DNA from: Propionibacteriaceae bacterium
Lineage (GTDB): Bacteria > Actinomycetota > Actinomycetes > Propionibacteriales > Propionibacteriaceae
Direction of reading: 5' to 3'
Length of the DNA: 64,000 bases
Assembly: GCA_031261455.1 (NCBI GenBank)
Contig: JAISJP010000023.1
Location: forward strand, 124,001-188,000
The notes under the pieces were generated by a model. The model was not told where the DNA came from. It did no database searches and worked only from the letters and a program-made list of their open reading frames with translations. Each line of letters starts with the position of its first letter. Positions within the stretch are counted from its first letter, which is position 1. A program made the translations under genes and the position numbers. Below, piece by piece: positions 28,923 to 37,960 of the stretch.

Positions 28923-29014
28923 TGTTCCGGTGGTCTGTTGACTACGGTCCTGCTCCCAAAGCGCAGGATGACGACGAGGGGGGCGCACGATGAGTGCTAG
29001 CGAGGTGAACTTCG

Positions 29015-29974
29015 ATGCTCGATAGTTTGTTGATGGGATTTGGCGCTCCGGAGCGACTGTGGTGGCTCGTGCTGGTGCCTGCCGTTGGCGGCTTGTATCT
29101 GCTGCTGTCCTCGCGTTTCGTGCCGGGACGACGCAATCGGCGACTGGCTGAACTTCTGCCAACAGAGTCCAAGTGGAAGCGACACTTCTCGGTGATGGCG
29201 TCGCTGCTGTCGCTCACGTTCTTGGTCATGGCGTTTGCGCGCCCGGTCGCTTACGTGGAAGTGCCGCGCGAGCGGGCAACGGTGGTTTTGGCGATTGACG
29301 TGTCGCGCTCCATGGCAGCCCAAGATGTGGCACCGGACCGGTTGGCGGCAGCGAAAGAGGCCGCCATGGAGTTTGTTGACATGTTGCCGCAAGGGTTCAA
29401 CTTGGCCGTGGTGAGTTTCGCCGCATCCACGGCAATCGTGCTGCCGCCGTCCACTGACCGTGGTGCTGCCAAGCGGGTGATCGCCGGGCTGGAACTGCTG
29501 CCGTCCACCGCCATTGGTGACGCGATCTACACGTCGTTGGATGCCCTGAAGCTCGCTCCGCCGGACCCTGACCATCCAGACGAACCCGCTCCCGGCGCCA
29601 TAGTGTTGCTCTCCGACGGTGCCACCAACGTGGGCAAGGACTCCGCCACGGCAGCCAAAGCCGCCAAAGAGAAGGGCGTTCCCATCTACACCATCGCTTA
29701 TGGGACAGCGAATGGCTACGTCATTAACAATGGACAGCTGGACCAGGTGCCGGTGGACCACTACGAGCTTTCGCGCATCGCGCAGTTGAGTGGCGGCAAG
29801 AAGTTCTCTGCCGAATCCAAACAAGACCTATCTGAGGTGTATGAGACGATTGCTCGCCAGATCGGCTACGTTGAGGAGGCCTCCGAGGTGACGGAACGGT
29901 TTGCGGGCGTGGCCCTGCTGTTCGCGGTGTTTGCCGGTATCGGGGCAATCTCGATGGCTGCGAGGTGGCCGTAA
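29015..29974 (+). CDS. VWA domain membrane protein (BatA-like), copy 2
   Basis: Paralogue of the preceding gene, 319 residues, same layout: N-terminal membrane segments, VWA domain with MIDAS DVSRSM, and a C-terminal membrane segment ending SMAARWP. In the 92 bases between the paralogues lies only a 23-codon frame (28922-28993) with no strong support. The duplication is old enough for most of the domain to have diverged, while the termini stayed close. Confidence 0.9.
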   Translation: MLDSLLMGFGAPERLWWLVLVPAVGGLYLLLSSRFVPGRRNRRLAELLPTESKWKRHFSVMASLLSLTFLVMAFARPVAYVEVPRERATVVLAIDVSRSMAAQDVAPDRLAAAKEAAMEFVDMLPQGFNLAVVSFAASTAIVLPPSTDRGAAKRVIAGLELLPSTAIGDAIYTSLDALKLAPPDPDHPDEPAPGAIVLLSDGATNVGKDSATAAKAAKEKGVPIYTIAYGTANGYVINNGQLDQVPVDHYELSRIAQLSGGKKFSAESKQDLSEVYETIARQIGYVEEASEVTERFAGVALLFAVFAGIGAISMAARWP

Positions 29975-30041
29975 TGACCGTGCGAGCCCATGGGCCTCAT
30001 CCGACTTCACTAACTCCGATCTCTCGGATGGTGAGGCTGCC

Positions 30042-30761
30042 GTGATCCACACTGACCCTGCTGCCGTGAGCGAGATTGGCGTGCGCATTGGAGAGATTCG
30101 CCGTCAGATCGCGGTCGCGGCTACCGCTGCCGGACGGGACCCCTCCGATGTGCGCCTGCTGCCCGTCAGCAAGAATCACCCCGTTGCGGCCATCGTGGCG
30201 GCGTACGAATCGTCCGGCATCCAGGTGTTTGGCGAGAACCGGGTGCAGGAGTTGGACGCCAAAGCGTCAGAGCTTCATGGCATGTCTGCGATCAGTTTTG
30301 CGCTCATTGGACACCTGCAAACCAACAAGGCTGTCGACGCGACACGCCTGGCCAGCGAGTTCCACGCGCTGGACTCCGTGCGTCTAGCCAGTGTGCTTGA
30401 CCGTCGCCTCACCGAACAAGACCGCACGCTCGACGTGTTTATCGAGGTCAACTCGTCTGGCGAACCCAGCAAGTTTGGCCTGGAACCAGCGGAAGTCCGC
30501 GAGTTTGCCGAACGCCTAGCTGTCTATCCACACCTGCTCGTGCGTGGCCTAATGACTTTAGCCGTCCCCAGTGAGGACGAAACCGAAGTCAGAGTTTGTT
30601 TCGAGCGCATGCGTGACTTGCAGGCTGACTTGCGTGAACGGGAAACCCTAGGTTTGACCTGGGACGAACTCTCCATGGGCATGAGCAGCGACTTCCCGCT
30701 AGCTATCGAATACGGCGCCACCACGGTGCGCGTCGGCACTGCGATATTTGGTGCCCGCTAA
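30042..30761 (+). CDS. YggS-family pyridoxal phosphate-binding protein
   Basis: PLP homeostasis protein of the alanine racemase N-terminal fold, 239 residues. The PLP lysine lies in LLPVSKNHP, and GENRVQEL and HFIGHLQTNK-like IGHLQTNKA are the family signatures, as are SMGMSSDFPLAIEYGATTVRVG near the C-terminus. GTG 30042 is preferred because GGTGAGG lies five bases upstream, and the longer frame (29901) would overlap the VWA gene. Proteins of this family buffer free PLP; direct enzymatic activity is not known. Confidence 0.92.
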   Translation: MIHTDPAAVSEIGVRIGEIRRQIAVAATAAGRDPSDVRLLPVSKNHPVAAIVAAYESSGIQVFGENRVQELDAKASELHGMSAISFALIGHLQTNKAVDATRLASEFHALDSVRLASVLDRRLTEQDRTLDVFIEVNSSGEPSKFGLEPAEVREFAERLAVYPHLLVRGLMTLAVPSEDETEVRVCFERMRDLQADLRERETLGLTWDELSMGMSSDFPLAIEYGATTVRVGTAIFGAR

Positions 30762-30862
30762 CGCATGGTTGTGGGCACCCGTGCGTCCCTTCTTTCTCGC
30801 CACCCTGCCACTACGCCTCGCTTGCGCGCAGTGACAGAGGATGTCGGATGATGCTGAGTTAG

Positions 30863-32857
30863 TCAGTCGTTGGGCGTGTCGTCCAAGACGCGACGCGGGC
30901 GCAGGTTGTCTATCGTGAGCGTGGGGATGTTGTCGGCCGGAGTGAAGCCGAACAGTTGGGCGTAGAAGCTGAGCTCTGCGGCCAGCGCCTCGCGTCGCGT
31001 CTCCAGTTTCTTGAAACCGTGACCTTCTCCGGGGAAGATGCGCAGCGCGACGGGTAGCCCCTTGTCAAGCAGCGCTTCGGAGAGCTGGATGGCCTGGATC
31101 TGGGGCACGACGATGTCATCGGCACCTTGCGTGATCAGCATTGGGCACAGCAGTGCGTCCAGGTGATGAATGGGGGAGCGCTCCAGATAAATGTCGCGCC
31201 GCTGTGGATACGGACCGACCAGCGTGTCGAGGTAGCGGGACTCGAACTTGTGAGTGTCGTGCAGCAGCAGTTCCAAGTCGGCGACGCCGTAATTTGATAC
31301 CCCACAGGCGTAGATGTGGGTTGTGACTAGCGATTGCAGGGTGGTGTATCCGCCTGCGCTGCCTCCCGTAATGGAGATGCGCTTATCGTCCACCCAACCT
31401 GAATCGATGCAAGCCCTGACGGCGGCGGCGCAATCGTCAACGTCAACCACGCCCCAACGTCCGTTGAGACGGTTGCGGAAGGCGCGTCCAAAGTTGGATG
31501 AACCGGAGTAGTTGACGTTGAGCACCGCGAATCCGCGCGATGTCCAGAACTGGATGCCGAGCGAGAACTCGTTGCTGGCAAACGCCGTCGGTCCTCCATG
31601 AGAGCGCACGATCAGGGGCGGCAACTCTCCCGGCGCGTGCGTGAAGTTGGCGTTTGTGGGCGGGTAGAACCACGCCTGTGCGCGTCCGTGGCGTCCAGTG
31701 AACAGCAGCGAGCGGGGGATGGACGTAGAGGCGCGCGAAATCTGCACCTTGTTGGGGCGGTAGAGAGCTGTGGTAGTGCCGTCTTCATTGAGTTGCGCTA
31801 GGCTCGGCGTTTCGACAGGGCGGGCGACGAGGGCGTAAGCATGCCCGTTAGTGGCGACGATGTTGCTGGCGCTGGACACGGACGCCAGTCGCGTGGCGGT
31901 CCCAGTCGAAAGCTCAACCCCAGTGAGGTAGCCGATGCCGTCCTCATAGGCGCAAACGATGACATGATTGGCATCCAGGGCGGCAAAGCGTGAGCCACCC
32001 AACTGCCACGCCGGTTCATCCATGTCGGTTTGTTCGCGGGTCACCTGAACGGGCGCGCCGCCACCGGCCCACATGTGCAGGTTGTAGAAGCCAGACTCGT
32101 CGCTCATGAACAGCAGACGTCCGTCAGGCAGCCACAAGGGGTGCTGGGCGGAGACGCCGTCGAGGCCAGCGTCAGGTCCGCCAGCGGCGAGCGCGAGACG
32201 GCGTACCGACACGTGCCCGGACGAGGTGGCCCGCAGTTCGCCAACGCCGATCTGGCAGGCATCCCACGGCATGGCGGGCAGGTTCCACTGCGTCCAAGCT
32301 AGCTTTGAGTGCTGGGATAGCTCGGGGGTGGCGTAGAAGTCGGCTCCTTGGAGCAGCACCTCGCCTTGAGATGGACTCGGGCTCTTCTTCGGCCACGGAA
32401 TGGACACGATGGTGCTTATGGAGGCGGCATCCGCCCGGCTCTCCTCACGCACCGCGAGAATCGAGGGGATGGACGGTTCGACGCGAATGTCCGCATAGCG
32501 GAACTTGGTGCCGCCGTCAGCGATCTGGACCGGCACCCCATCCGGTGTCAACAACCAGACCGAGCGGCCCTGGTCTGACACCCACGCCACCGACCCACCA
32601 CGGGAGTGCATCGCCCCGCCGCCATAACCGTTTACTATAGTCACGACGTCAATGGGGTAGGGAGTGACCTCAGCAACAACACCATTGCGCAGGCGTCGCA
32701 CGGTGGTGCGTCCATCCTGCGACGGCACGGATTCGAGCCACAACAGGTCCGCCCCGTCCGCAACGAGGTTGCGCATCTTTGCCTCGCCGTCCAACACCGC
32801 ATCAATGCTGATGGGCGAGTCCCAAGACCCGTAGGGGGCAGCCGTTGTCGCACTCAT
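30863..32857 (-). CDS. S9 family peptidase (prolyl oligopeptidase type)
   Basis: Serine peptidase of 664 residues. A beta-propeller covers roughly residues 1-400, with repeating blades (WLPDGRLLFMSDESGFYNLH), and the alpha/beta-hydrolase domain follows. The catalytic triad can be placed: Ser500 in GGSAGG, Asp580/581 in QGADDIVV, and His613 in GEGHGF. There is no signal peptide, so the enzyme is probably cytoplasmic. ATG 32857 has AGGAG seven bases upstream; the open frame to 32947 is not supported. Cleavage specificity (dipeptidyl or acyl-peptide) is not resolved. Confidence 0.9.
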   Translation of the reverse strand: MSATTAAPYGSWDSPISIDAVLDGEAKMRNLVADGADLLWLESVPSQDGRTTVRRLRNGVVAEVTPYPIDVVTIVNGYGGGAMHSRGGSVAWVSDQGRSVWLLTPDGVPVQIADGGTKFRYADIRVEPSIPSILAVREESRADAASISTIVSIPWPKKSPSPSQGEVLLQGADFYATPELSQHSKLAWTQWNLPAMPWDACQIGVGELRATSSGHVSVRRLALAAGGPDAGLDGVSAQHPLWLPDGRLLFMSDESGFYNLHMWAGGGAPVQVTREQTDMDEPAWQLGGSRFAALDANHVIVCAYEDGIGYLTGVELSTGTATRLASVSSASNIVATNGHAYALVARPVETPSLAQLNEDGTTTALYRPNKVQISRASTSIPRSLLFTGRHGRAQAWFYPPTNANFTHAPGELPPLIVRSHGGPTAFASNEFSLGIQFWTSRGFAVLNVNYSGSSNFGRAFRNRLNGRWGVVDVDDCAAAVRACIDSGWVDDKRISITGGSAGGYTTLQSLVTTHIYACGVSNYGVADLELLLHDTHKFESRYLDTLVGPYPQRRDIYLERSPIHHLDALLCPMLITQGADDIVVPQIQAIQLSEALLDKGLPVALRIFPGEGHGFKKLETRREALAAELSFYAQLFGFTPADNIPTLTIDNLRPRRVLDDTPND

Positions 32858-32903
32858 GAAAAACTCCTGGCTTATCTGACTTGTGCTGGTGGTGACGCTG
32901 AGT

Positions 32904-33161
32904 TCAGCGTTCCTCGTCGTTGAGCTTCTCAGAGATGTAGTCAACAAACTCGGCCACAGTGCTCAGCGTGCGTGCATCTTCGTCCGCAATCTCAATGCCG
33001 AATTCTTCCTCGCTGGCGTAAACGATGTCAACCTTGGTCAGTTCATCGACGCCCAAGTCGCCAACCAACGTGTCCTCCATTGCCACCTGTTCGTACTCCA
33101 CGCCCGGGACAACCTCGCTGACAATCTGCGCCAATATGGCAAGGATCTCTTCAGTGCTCAT
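32904..33161 (-). CDS. Acyl carrier protein-like protein lacking the phosphopantetheine serine
   Basis: Small acidic protein of 85 residues with the four-helix acyl carrier protein pattern (STEEILAILAQIVSEVVP at the start, and EEEFGIEIADEDARTL in the third helix). The attachment-site motif, normally D-S-L, reads GDLGVDELTKVD: Glu40 stands where the phosphopantetheine Ser should be. The codon is GAA, so the change is not a one-base Ser slip from AGC. If this reading is right, the protein cannot carry an acyl chain in the usual way. It lies downstream of the FasR-like regulator; no fab genes flank it. Confidence 0.8.
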   Translation of the reverse strand: MSTEEILAILAQIVSEVVPGVEYEQVAMEDTLVGDLGVDELTKVDIVYASEEEFGIEIADEDARTLSTVAEFVDYISEKLNDEER

Positions 33162-33247
33162 CGTTTGTTTGTGCTCGCTTTCTTGTTCCAACTTGGCAGT
33201 AGGGCGGTGTTAGTTCTCTTGATTGGTAAGTGACGACTCACGACTTA

Positions 33248-34492
33248 TTATGACTCGCGCTGGAGGGCATCGAGCCGACCGAAGGTTAGGGCGAGACGCA
33301 GGGTGTAGGCGTCGCGGGGGTCGCTGGGGAGGTAGCCGGTGATGTCGAAGATGCGCTTCAGGCGGTAACGGATCGTGTTGGGGTGGACGTAGAGTACGCG
33401 GGCGCTGGCTTCGATGGATGCGCCCGAGTCGAGGAATCCGGCGCATGTTTCGAGGAGGTCGCCACCGGCGTCGTTCAGCGTTTGGTAGATCAGCGCGACT
33501 AGTTGTCGTCTGGCTAGCGCGTTTCCAGCGAGCGCACGTTCGGGCAGCAGCGCGTGGGCGGGGCAAACCCGGGGTGCCTGCGTCCAAGCAGCGGAACAGA
33601 CGGCACCAGAGACTGCCTCGTCGGCAGAAGCGCAGGCGTCCGCAAGCCCGGCGGAGACGCTACCAACGACGATGGTTTGGGGTCCAAAACAATGTTGCAG
33701 TTTGGTTGCCGCGGCGAGCGCCAAATTGTCGTCAATGACGGACGGACCGCAGAGCACCGCAACCAAGTGGCGTCCCACGCTCGCGCACATCGCAGTGAGT
33801 CCGAGACGCTTGGCCTCCGCGCGCAGGTCGTCTAGCGGCACTGCGACGGTGTCGGGCGGTGGGGCGAAACCAGCGATGAAGACGGTAGGTGCGCCCGTGG
33901 GCCAGCCCAGGGTCGAGGCGCGGGAGATGGCAGACTCGTCGGCAGCGTTGCGCATCACGGCGTCGATGACGATGGCCTCAACCTGCTCCTCCCATGCGCC
34001 CCGCGACTCGGCGGCGCGGGCGTAAACCTCGGCGACAGCGAAGGCGACCTCGCGGGAGTAGCGGGTGATGGAGGCCGTGAGCAGCGGGCGATCCGGGCGG
34101 GGCATCAGCAGTTCGATCTGCTCCTCCACCACGTCGATGGTGGTGCGCACCAGGTCGACGGTCTGACGCAGCGTGAGGCGGCGCGTCATGGCGCGCGGGG
34201 CGGCGTTGAAGATCTGAATCGGGTCGACGCCGCTCTCCTCGTCGGCAAACCACTGCGCGAACGCCTCAATGCCGGCCTTGGTGACCAGTGTGATCCAAGA
34301 GCGCTCCTCGGCGCTCAACTGGGAGTACCACGGGTAACTCTCTTCGAGCGCCTTCACAGCGGCGGTGGTCATCGCGCCGGTCGCGGCATGAAGGCGCGCG
34401 ACCATAGCGCCACGGGTACGTTGCCCCGGCAGCAGGGCGCGCACGCTGTTCGTGACCGTGGCGGTGATCGTGTCTACAGTATTTGCTGGCAT
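33248..34492 (-). CDS. PucR-type helix-turn-helix regulator (FasR-like)
   Basis: Transcription factor of 414 residues. The C-terminal PucR-type HTH domain (VHPNTIRYRLKRIFDITG, near residue 385) is preceded by an N-terminal region with conserved segments (YPWYSQLSAEERSWI and LRQTVDLVRTTIDVVEEQ) shared with FasR-type activators of fatty acid synthesis in actinobacteria. In those genomes the gene precedes fabD-fabH-acpP-fabF. Here an acyl-carrier-like gene follows after 86 bases and no fab gene is seen. Its ATG overlaps the stop of the upstream HAD gene, so the two are co-transcribed. Confidence 0.85.
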   Translation of the reverse strand: MPANTVDTITATVTNSVRALLPGQRTRGAMVARLHAATGAMTTAAVKALEESYPWYSQLSAEERSWITLVTKAGIEAFAQWFADEESGVDPIQIFNAAPRAMTRRLTLRQTVDLVRTTIDVVEEQIELLMPRPDRPLLTASITRYSREVAFAVAEVYARAAESRGAWEEQVEAIVIDAVMRNAADESAISRASTLGWPTGAPTVFIAGFAPPPDTVAVPLDDLRAEAKRLGLTAMCASVGRHLVAVLCGPSVIDDNLALAAATKLQHCFGPQTIVVGSVSAGLADACASADEAVSGAVCSAAWTQAPRVCPAHALLPERALAGNALARRQLVALIYQTLNDAGGDLLETCAGFLDSGASIEASARVLYVHPNTIRYRLKRIFDITGYLPSDPRDAYTLRLALTFGRLDALQRES

Positions 34493-35151
34493 CAGAGTTC
34501 AACAATACCGGAGAGGGTAGTCAAGTTGACGTCCCCAGCCTGCTTTGTGGCTGCGTCGCCCACGCATACGGCGAGAAAACCACCAGCATGAGCCGCCTCA
34601 GCACCACTTACGGCGTCCTCCACCACCAGACAGTTCATGGGACTAAGGCCGAGTTTGGCTGCTGCCAACGTGAAGACCTCCGGGTCGGGTTTGGAGCGTT
34701 GAATCATGTTGCCGTCCGCAATTGCGTCGAAGTAAGGGGTAAGGGCGAGGCGTTCAAGGATCAAAGGAGTGTTCTTTGAGGACGATCCGATGGCGAGTTT
34801 CAGCCCACGGGTGCGCAAGGCGTTTAGCGTAGCCACGACCTCGATGGATGTGTCGTCTGGGGTCAGGGAACTGAGGCTATCGCGGTAGCGAGCATTCTTC
34901 TCGTCGGCAATGTGAAGTTTTTCGGCAAGGCTGAGCGAGGTGTCTCCGCCGCGTCCTTCCAAGATCAACTCAAGGCTCTCCATCCGCGAGACTCCGCGAA
35001 GTCGATTGTTAGAGTCGCGATCAAATGGAACGCCGAGTTCGTCGGCAGTCGCCTTCCAAGCAAGGTAGTGGAACTCGTCAGTCGAGCAGAGCACTCCGTC
35101 GAGATCAAAGATGACGCCTTGGATTTCGCGTCCCAGCACAATCCAACCCAT
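34492..35151 (-). CDS. HAD phosphatase, beta-phosphoglucomutase type
   Basis: HAD-superfamily protein of 219 residues with the beta-phosphoglucomutase layout: nucleophile motif GVIFDLDGVL (Asp16 and Asp18), GVSRMESLELIL in the cap, motif II IGSSSKN, and the third motif SKPDPEVF near residue 153. A beta-phosphoglucomutase or related sugar-phosphate phosphatase is likely. ATG 35151 is preferred because GAGGAACACGGACACA precedes it and the N-terminal extension to 35283 lacks any match. No maltose or trehalose phosphorylase gene is adjacent. Confidence 0.88.
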   Translation of the reverse strand: MGWIVLGREIQGVIFDLDGVLCSTDEFHYLAWKATADELGVPFDRDSNNRLRGVSRMESLELILEGRGGDTSLSLAEKLHIADEKNARYRDSLSSLTPDDTSIEVVATLNALRTRGLKLAIGSSSKNTPLILERLALTPYFDAIADGNMIQRSKPDPEVFTLAAAKLGLSPMNCLVVEDAVSGAEAAHAGGFLAVCVGDAATKQAGDVNLTTLSGIVEL

Positions 35152-35300
35152 TGTGTCCGTGTTCCTCTCTGCGCGCCGCTCCGTCAGTTTCTCCCTAGCG
35201 ATACTACAAGAGCGTCGCCCATCCGTCCGTCTGAACCGACAGCGCAACTCACATTCGCCACCAAGCCCCCAACCGTGCGACAATAGTTGCGCGATGATGC

Positions 35301-35374
35301 GGGCGCATAGCTCAGTTGGTTAGAGCACCTCCCTTACAAGGAGGGGGTCGTTGGTTCGAGTCCGACTGCGCCCA
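35301..35374 (+). tRNA. tRNA-Val (UAC)
   Basis: Acceptor GGGCGCA pairs with TGCGCCC. The anticodon arm is CCTCC-CTTACAA-GGAGG (anticodon TAC), and the T arm is TTGGTTCGAGTCCGA. CCA is not encoded. The accessory region starts shortly after this gene, a common integration neighbourhood. Confidence 0.96.
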
Positions 35375-35478
35375 CCGTAGTCAGAAGGCATTTGCCCTAC
35401 TTTTCGAGAAAGCCCTCCGTCAGTGCTGACCAGACATATAGAGTTGGTGTCACATGGAATCGAATTGAGGTGCCCACA

Positions 35479-36135
35479 GTGGGGCTATTCGATAAGCTCA
35501 AGAAGCAACCCGAACCTGTAACAGAGGACGACATTGCGTCTCCCGGGTGGGATGCAATTACCTCCCGCTTTGAGGAACTGTATCCGGGACAGACCAACCC
35601 GAAGCACTATGGCACGCTCATTCGTTGGCAGCTTGGCGGCAACGACCCGATAGACGGCATCAGCGTCTATGATGGCGGGGATTTCTGGCATTTCGTGACC
35701 TACGGTTTCACCGAGTTGTATGACAAAGAGTCAGACGACACCGAATGCAGCGGCTTCGGGTTTGAGCTCACGTTGAAGCTGAGGAAACTGCCGGGCCTTG
35801 ATGAGGCCGAAATCAAGTGCATCTGCGGCGTTTTGCAGTCACTGGCGCGGTACGTGTTCGAGAGCCACAAGGTCATCGCCCCCTACGAGTACATCTACAC
35901 CGGCCAGCAAACGGGCATCGACGCCAAGAGCGCGTCCAAGCTCACTGGCTTTCTCACGCTTCCCGACGTTGCAGGCACTTTGGATACCCCCAACGGCATA
36001 GTCGAGTTTGTCTGTGTCGTTGGCATGACAGACGGAGAGCTTCGCAGCATCGTGGACAAGGAGCGCACCACCAAAGAAGTGCTGGCGCTGTACGGAAGCG
36101 ACCTGACCGACTACTCCCGCACGGATTTGTTCTAG
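35479..36135 (+). CDS. Suppressor-of-fused (SUFU) domain protein
   Basis: Protein of 218 residues with the bacterial SUFU domain (LIRWQLGGNDPIDGISVYD and HFVTYGFTELYD are typical segments). Bacterial SUFU proteins are often immunity proteins for polymorphic toxins or of unknown function. GTG 35479 is preferred: GAGGTG precedes it and MGLFDKLKK is a natural start, while the frame is open to 35392. No toxin gene is visible next to it. It lies just past tRNA-Val-UAC, at the edge of the accessory segment. Confidence 0.8.
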   Translation: MGLFDKLKKQPEPVTEDDIASPGWDAITSRFEELYPGQTNPKHYGTLIRWQLGGNDPIDGISVYDGGDFWHFVTYGFTELYDKESDDTECSGFGFELTLKLRKLPGLDEAEIKCICGVLQSLARYVFESHKVIAPYEYIYTGQQTGIDAKSASKLTGFLTLPDVAGTLDTPNGIVEFVCVVGMTDGELRSIVDKERTTKEVLALYGSDLTDYSRTDLF

Positions 36136-36219
36136 TCAATAAGGCAGCGAGACGCTAGATATCGCCCCAGTCAGCCCCTTTGAAACGGACGAGATATCTG
36201 TCGGGGGATAACTATTGGC

Positions 36220-36401
36220 TGCCCCTTCTGGAGCCTAACACAAGCACAAATCGTCATCTCAGACTGGCGAAACGAATACAATCAACACAGGCGGCATTCC
36301 TCCCTGGGATACCAAACCCCAACCGGCTACGCCGCCCAACAACGAAAACAACACGAACTCTCACAGTAACCGAATCAAATCAAGGGGTCCTGTCACTACC
36401 A
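36220..36401 (+). mobile_element. IS3-family element remnant: 3' end of orfB with right terminal repeat
   Basis: The frame ending at TAA 36367-36369 reads as the C-terminus of an IS3-type transposase integrase core: FWSLTQAQIVISDWRNEYN followed by QHRRHSSLGYQTPTGYAA. The rest of orfB is missing upstream. The element ends at 36401 with CACTACCA; its reverse complement (TGGTAGTGACAGG) matches the left end of the remnant at 40696. This is the only recognisable content of the gene-free stretch 36136-36586. Confidence 0.82.
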
Positions 36402-36586
36402 CCAAGCGCAGCAATAGTCGACTACGCAGACCGTGCTGTTCAATACCATGAAGGCGACTGAGTAGTCTCGATTGACCTGTATCAGGGATCTGTCCCACAT
36501 GGCAGCGACCTAGACCGCATAGTAGTAGCAAGATGTCAGATACACTGCCTACAATCAAACATACGTACGATTTGTTAAGGAGGGAC
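36402..36586. other. Upstream region of the methyltransferase gene
   Basis: AT-richer stretch between the IS3 remnant and the methyltransferase gene. It holds no credible gene. The methyltransferase ribosome binding site AAGGAGG is at its right end (36578-36584). Confidence 0.6.
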
Positions 36587-37957
36587 ATGACTACTTGGAA
36601 AACACGTGGCCGAGAAGACGCGCCAAAGACCAGCCCACGCCACTTGGCAGCCACATCAGGCAGTAGGATTCAGATGTCTGGCGAGGATCGGCAGACGTGC
36701 CTTCCTCTCCTTTACCTCCCCAGACTACGAGCAGAAAGCGGACGCAGCGAGATGCCGCATACGATGATTGACCTCTTCGCAGGAGCCGGAGGCCTCTCTG
36801 AGGGGCTCCGCGAGGCTGGATTCGAGGCGCTGTACGCCAACGAAATCATGCCTCGCTATGCAGAGACCTATCACTTGAATCATCCGGACACAATAGTGGA
36901 GAGTTCAGACATCCGCGACGTCGAGGCAGGCAAAGTACGTTCCATGCTGAATCTAGCCAAAGGTGAACTTGATCTATTGGCTGGCGGCCCACCCTGCCAA
37001 GGTTTTTCGATTAATGCTCCAGTCCGTTCGGTTGGTGATAGACGGAACCACCTTTTTCGCGAGTTTCTTCGGTTCGCTGAGGAGTTTGAGCCTCAAGCAG
37101 TGATGATTGAGAATGTTCCTGGACTCGTGTCTTTCCAAAATGGGGAGACTCTGTCCGCCATTCTGAAATCACTGGAACAGCTAGGTTACAAGTCTGACGT
37201 ACAGATTCTCTATGCTCCCCACTTCGGTGTTCCGCAAACTAGGTGGCGTACCATCATTCTGGGTTTCAGAGACTATAACGAACCGCTAGCTGCTTTCCCT
37301 GAACCGTTGGCGCTTGCGCCTGTAAGAGTGAACTTTACTTCGAGGTTTGCCGGACGAGATATCGTGAAACTGCCAAGTTCCTCTGAGCTACCGTCCTTCA
37401 CATCGGTCAGAGAAGCCATCGGGGATTTGCCACACCTGCGCAATGGAGAGGCTGGTACCGAGGTAAAAGAGTACCCAGTACCTCCCGTTAGCGATTTTCA
37501 GCGCATCGTTCGCACAGGGTCCTTTGGTGTCATAAACCATGAGGCAGCCCGTTTGAGTCCAATCAACATGAGGCGGCTGTCTTACATCCAGCCAGGTCGG
37601 AATTGGACTGACATTCCACATGATTTGCTACCTGAGGGAATGAAGCGTGCTCGAACCTCAGACCATACGAAACGTTATGGGCGCGTGGACCCAGACGGTT
37701 TGGCATCTACCATCCTGACGAAGTGCGATCCGCATTGGGGTGCCTATTTCCATTACGATCAAGATCGCGCATTTACGGTTCGCGAGGCTGCGCGACTCCA
37801 AACTTTCCCCGACTCATTCCGCTTCACTGGGTCTCGCGTTGAACAGTACGAGCAGGTTGGTAACGCTGTTCCACCATTCTTGGCTGTTGCTGTGGGACGA
37901 TCAATCTCCCGTGCGCTTCAGAGCGCAAATCAATCTGCGAGTCGAACGGTGGCATAG
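36587..37957 (+). CDS. dcm: DNA (cytosine-5-)-methyltransferase
   Basis: C5 cytosine methyltransferase of a restriction-modification system, 456 residues. All principal motifs are present: MIDLFAGAGGLSEGL (motif I, SAM), GGPPCQGF with catalytic Cys137 (motif IV), MIENVPGL (motif VI), QTRWRTIILG (motif VIII), and QVGNAVPPFLA (motif X). The region between VIII and IX, which reads the DNA target, is short. ATG 36587 has AAGGAGGGAC upstream; the longer frame from 36533 has no ribosome binding site. Base use here is clearly lower in GC than in the flanking core genes. The NotI-type restriction gene follows 3 bases after the stop. Confidence 0.93.
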   Translation: MTTWKTRGREDAPKTSPRHLAATSGSRIQMSGEDRQTCLPLLYLPRLRAESGRSEMPHTMIDLFAGAGGLSEGLREAGFEALYANEIMPRYAETYHLNHPDTIVESSDIRDVEAGKVRSMLNLAKGELDLLAGGPPCQGFSINAPVRSVGDRRNHLFREFLRFAEEFEPQAVMIENVPGLVSFQNGETLSAILKSLEQLGYKSDVQILYAPHFGVPQTRWRTIILGFRDYNEPLAAFPEPLALAPVRVNFTSRFAGRDIVKLPSSSELPSFTSVREAIGDLPHLRNGEAGTEVKEYPVPPVSDFQRIVRTGSFGVINHEAARLSPINMRRLSYIQPGRNWTDIPHDLLPEGMKRARTSDHTKRYGRVDPDGLASTILTKCDPHWGAYFHYDQDRAFTVREAARLQTFPDSFRFTGSRVEQYEQVGNAVPPFLAVAVGRSISRALQSANQSASRTVA

Positions 37958-37960
37958 GTA

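Noticed and set aside
28922..28993. A 23-codon frame between the two VWA genes
   Set aside because: Too short and without clear ribosome binding or conservation evidence; left as a note only.
36180..36461. A 93-codon plus-strand frame in the gap before the methyltransferase gene
   Set aside because: Another frame here reads clearly as an IS3 transposase C-terminus, and the 93-codon frame starts with TTG without a ribosome binding site.
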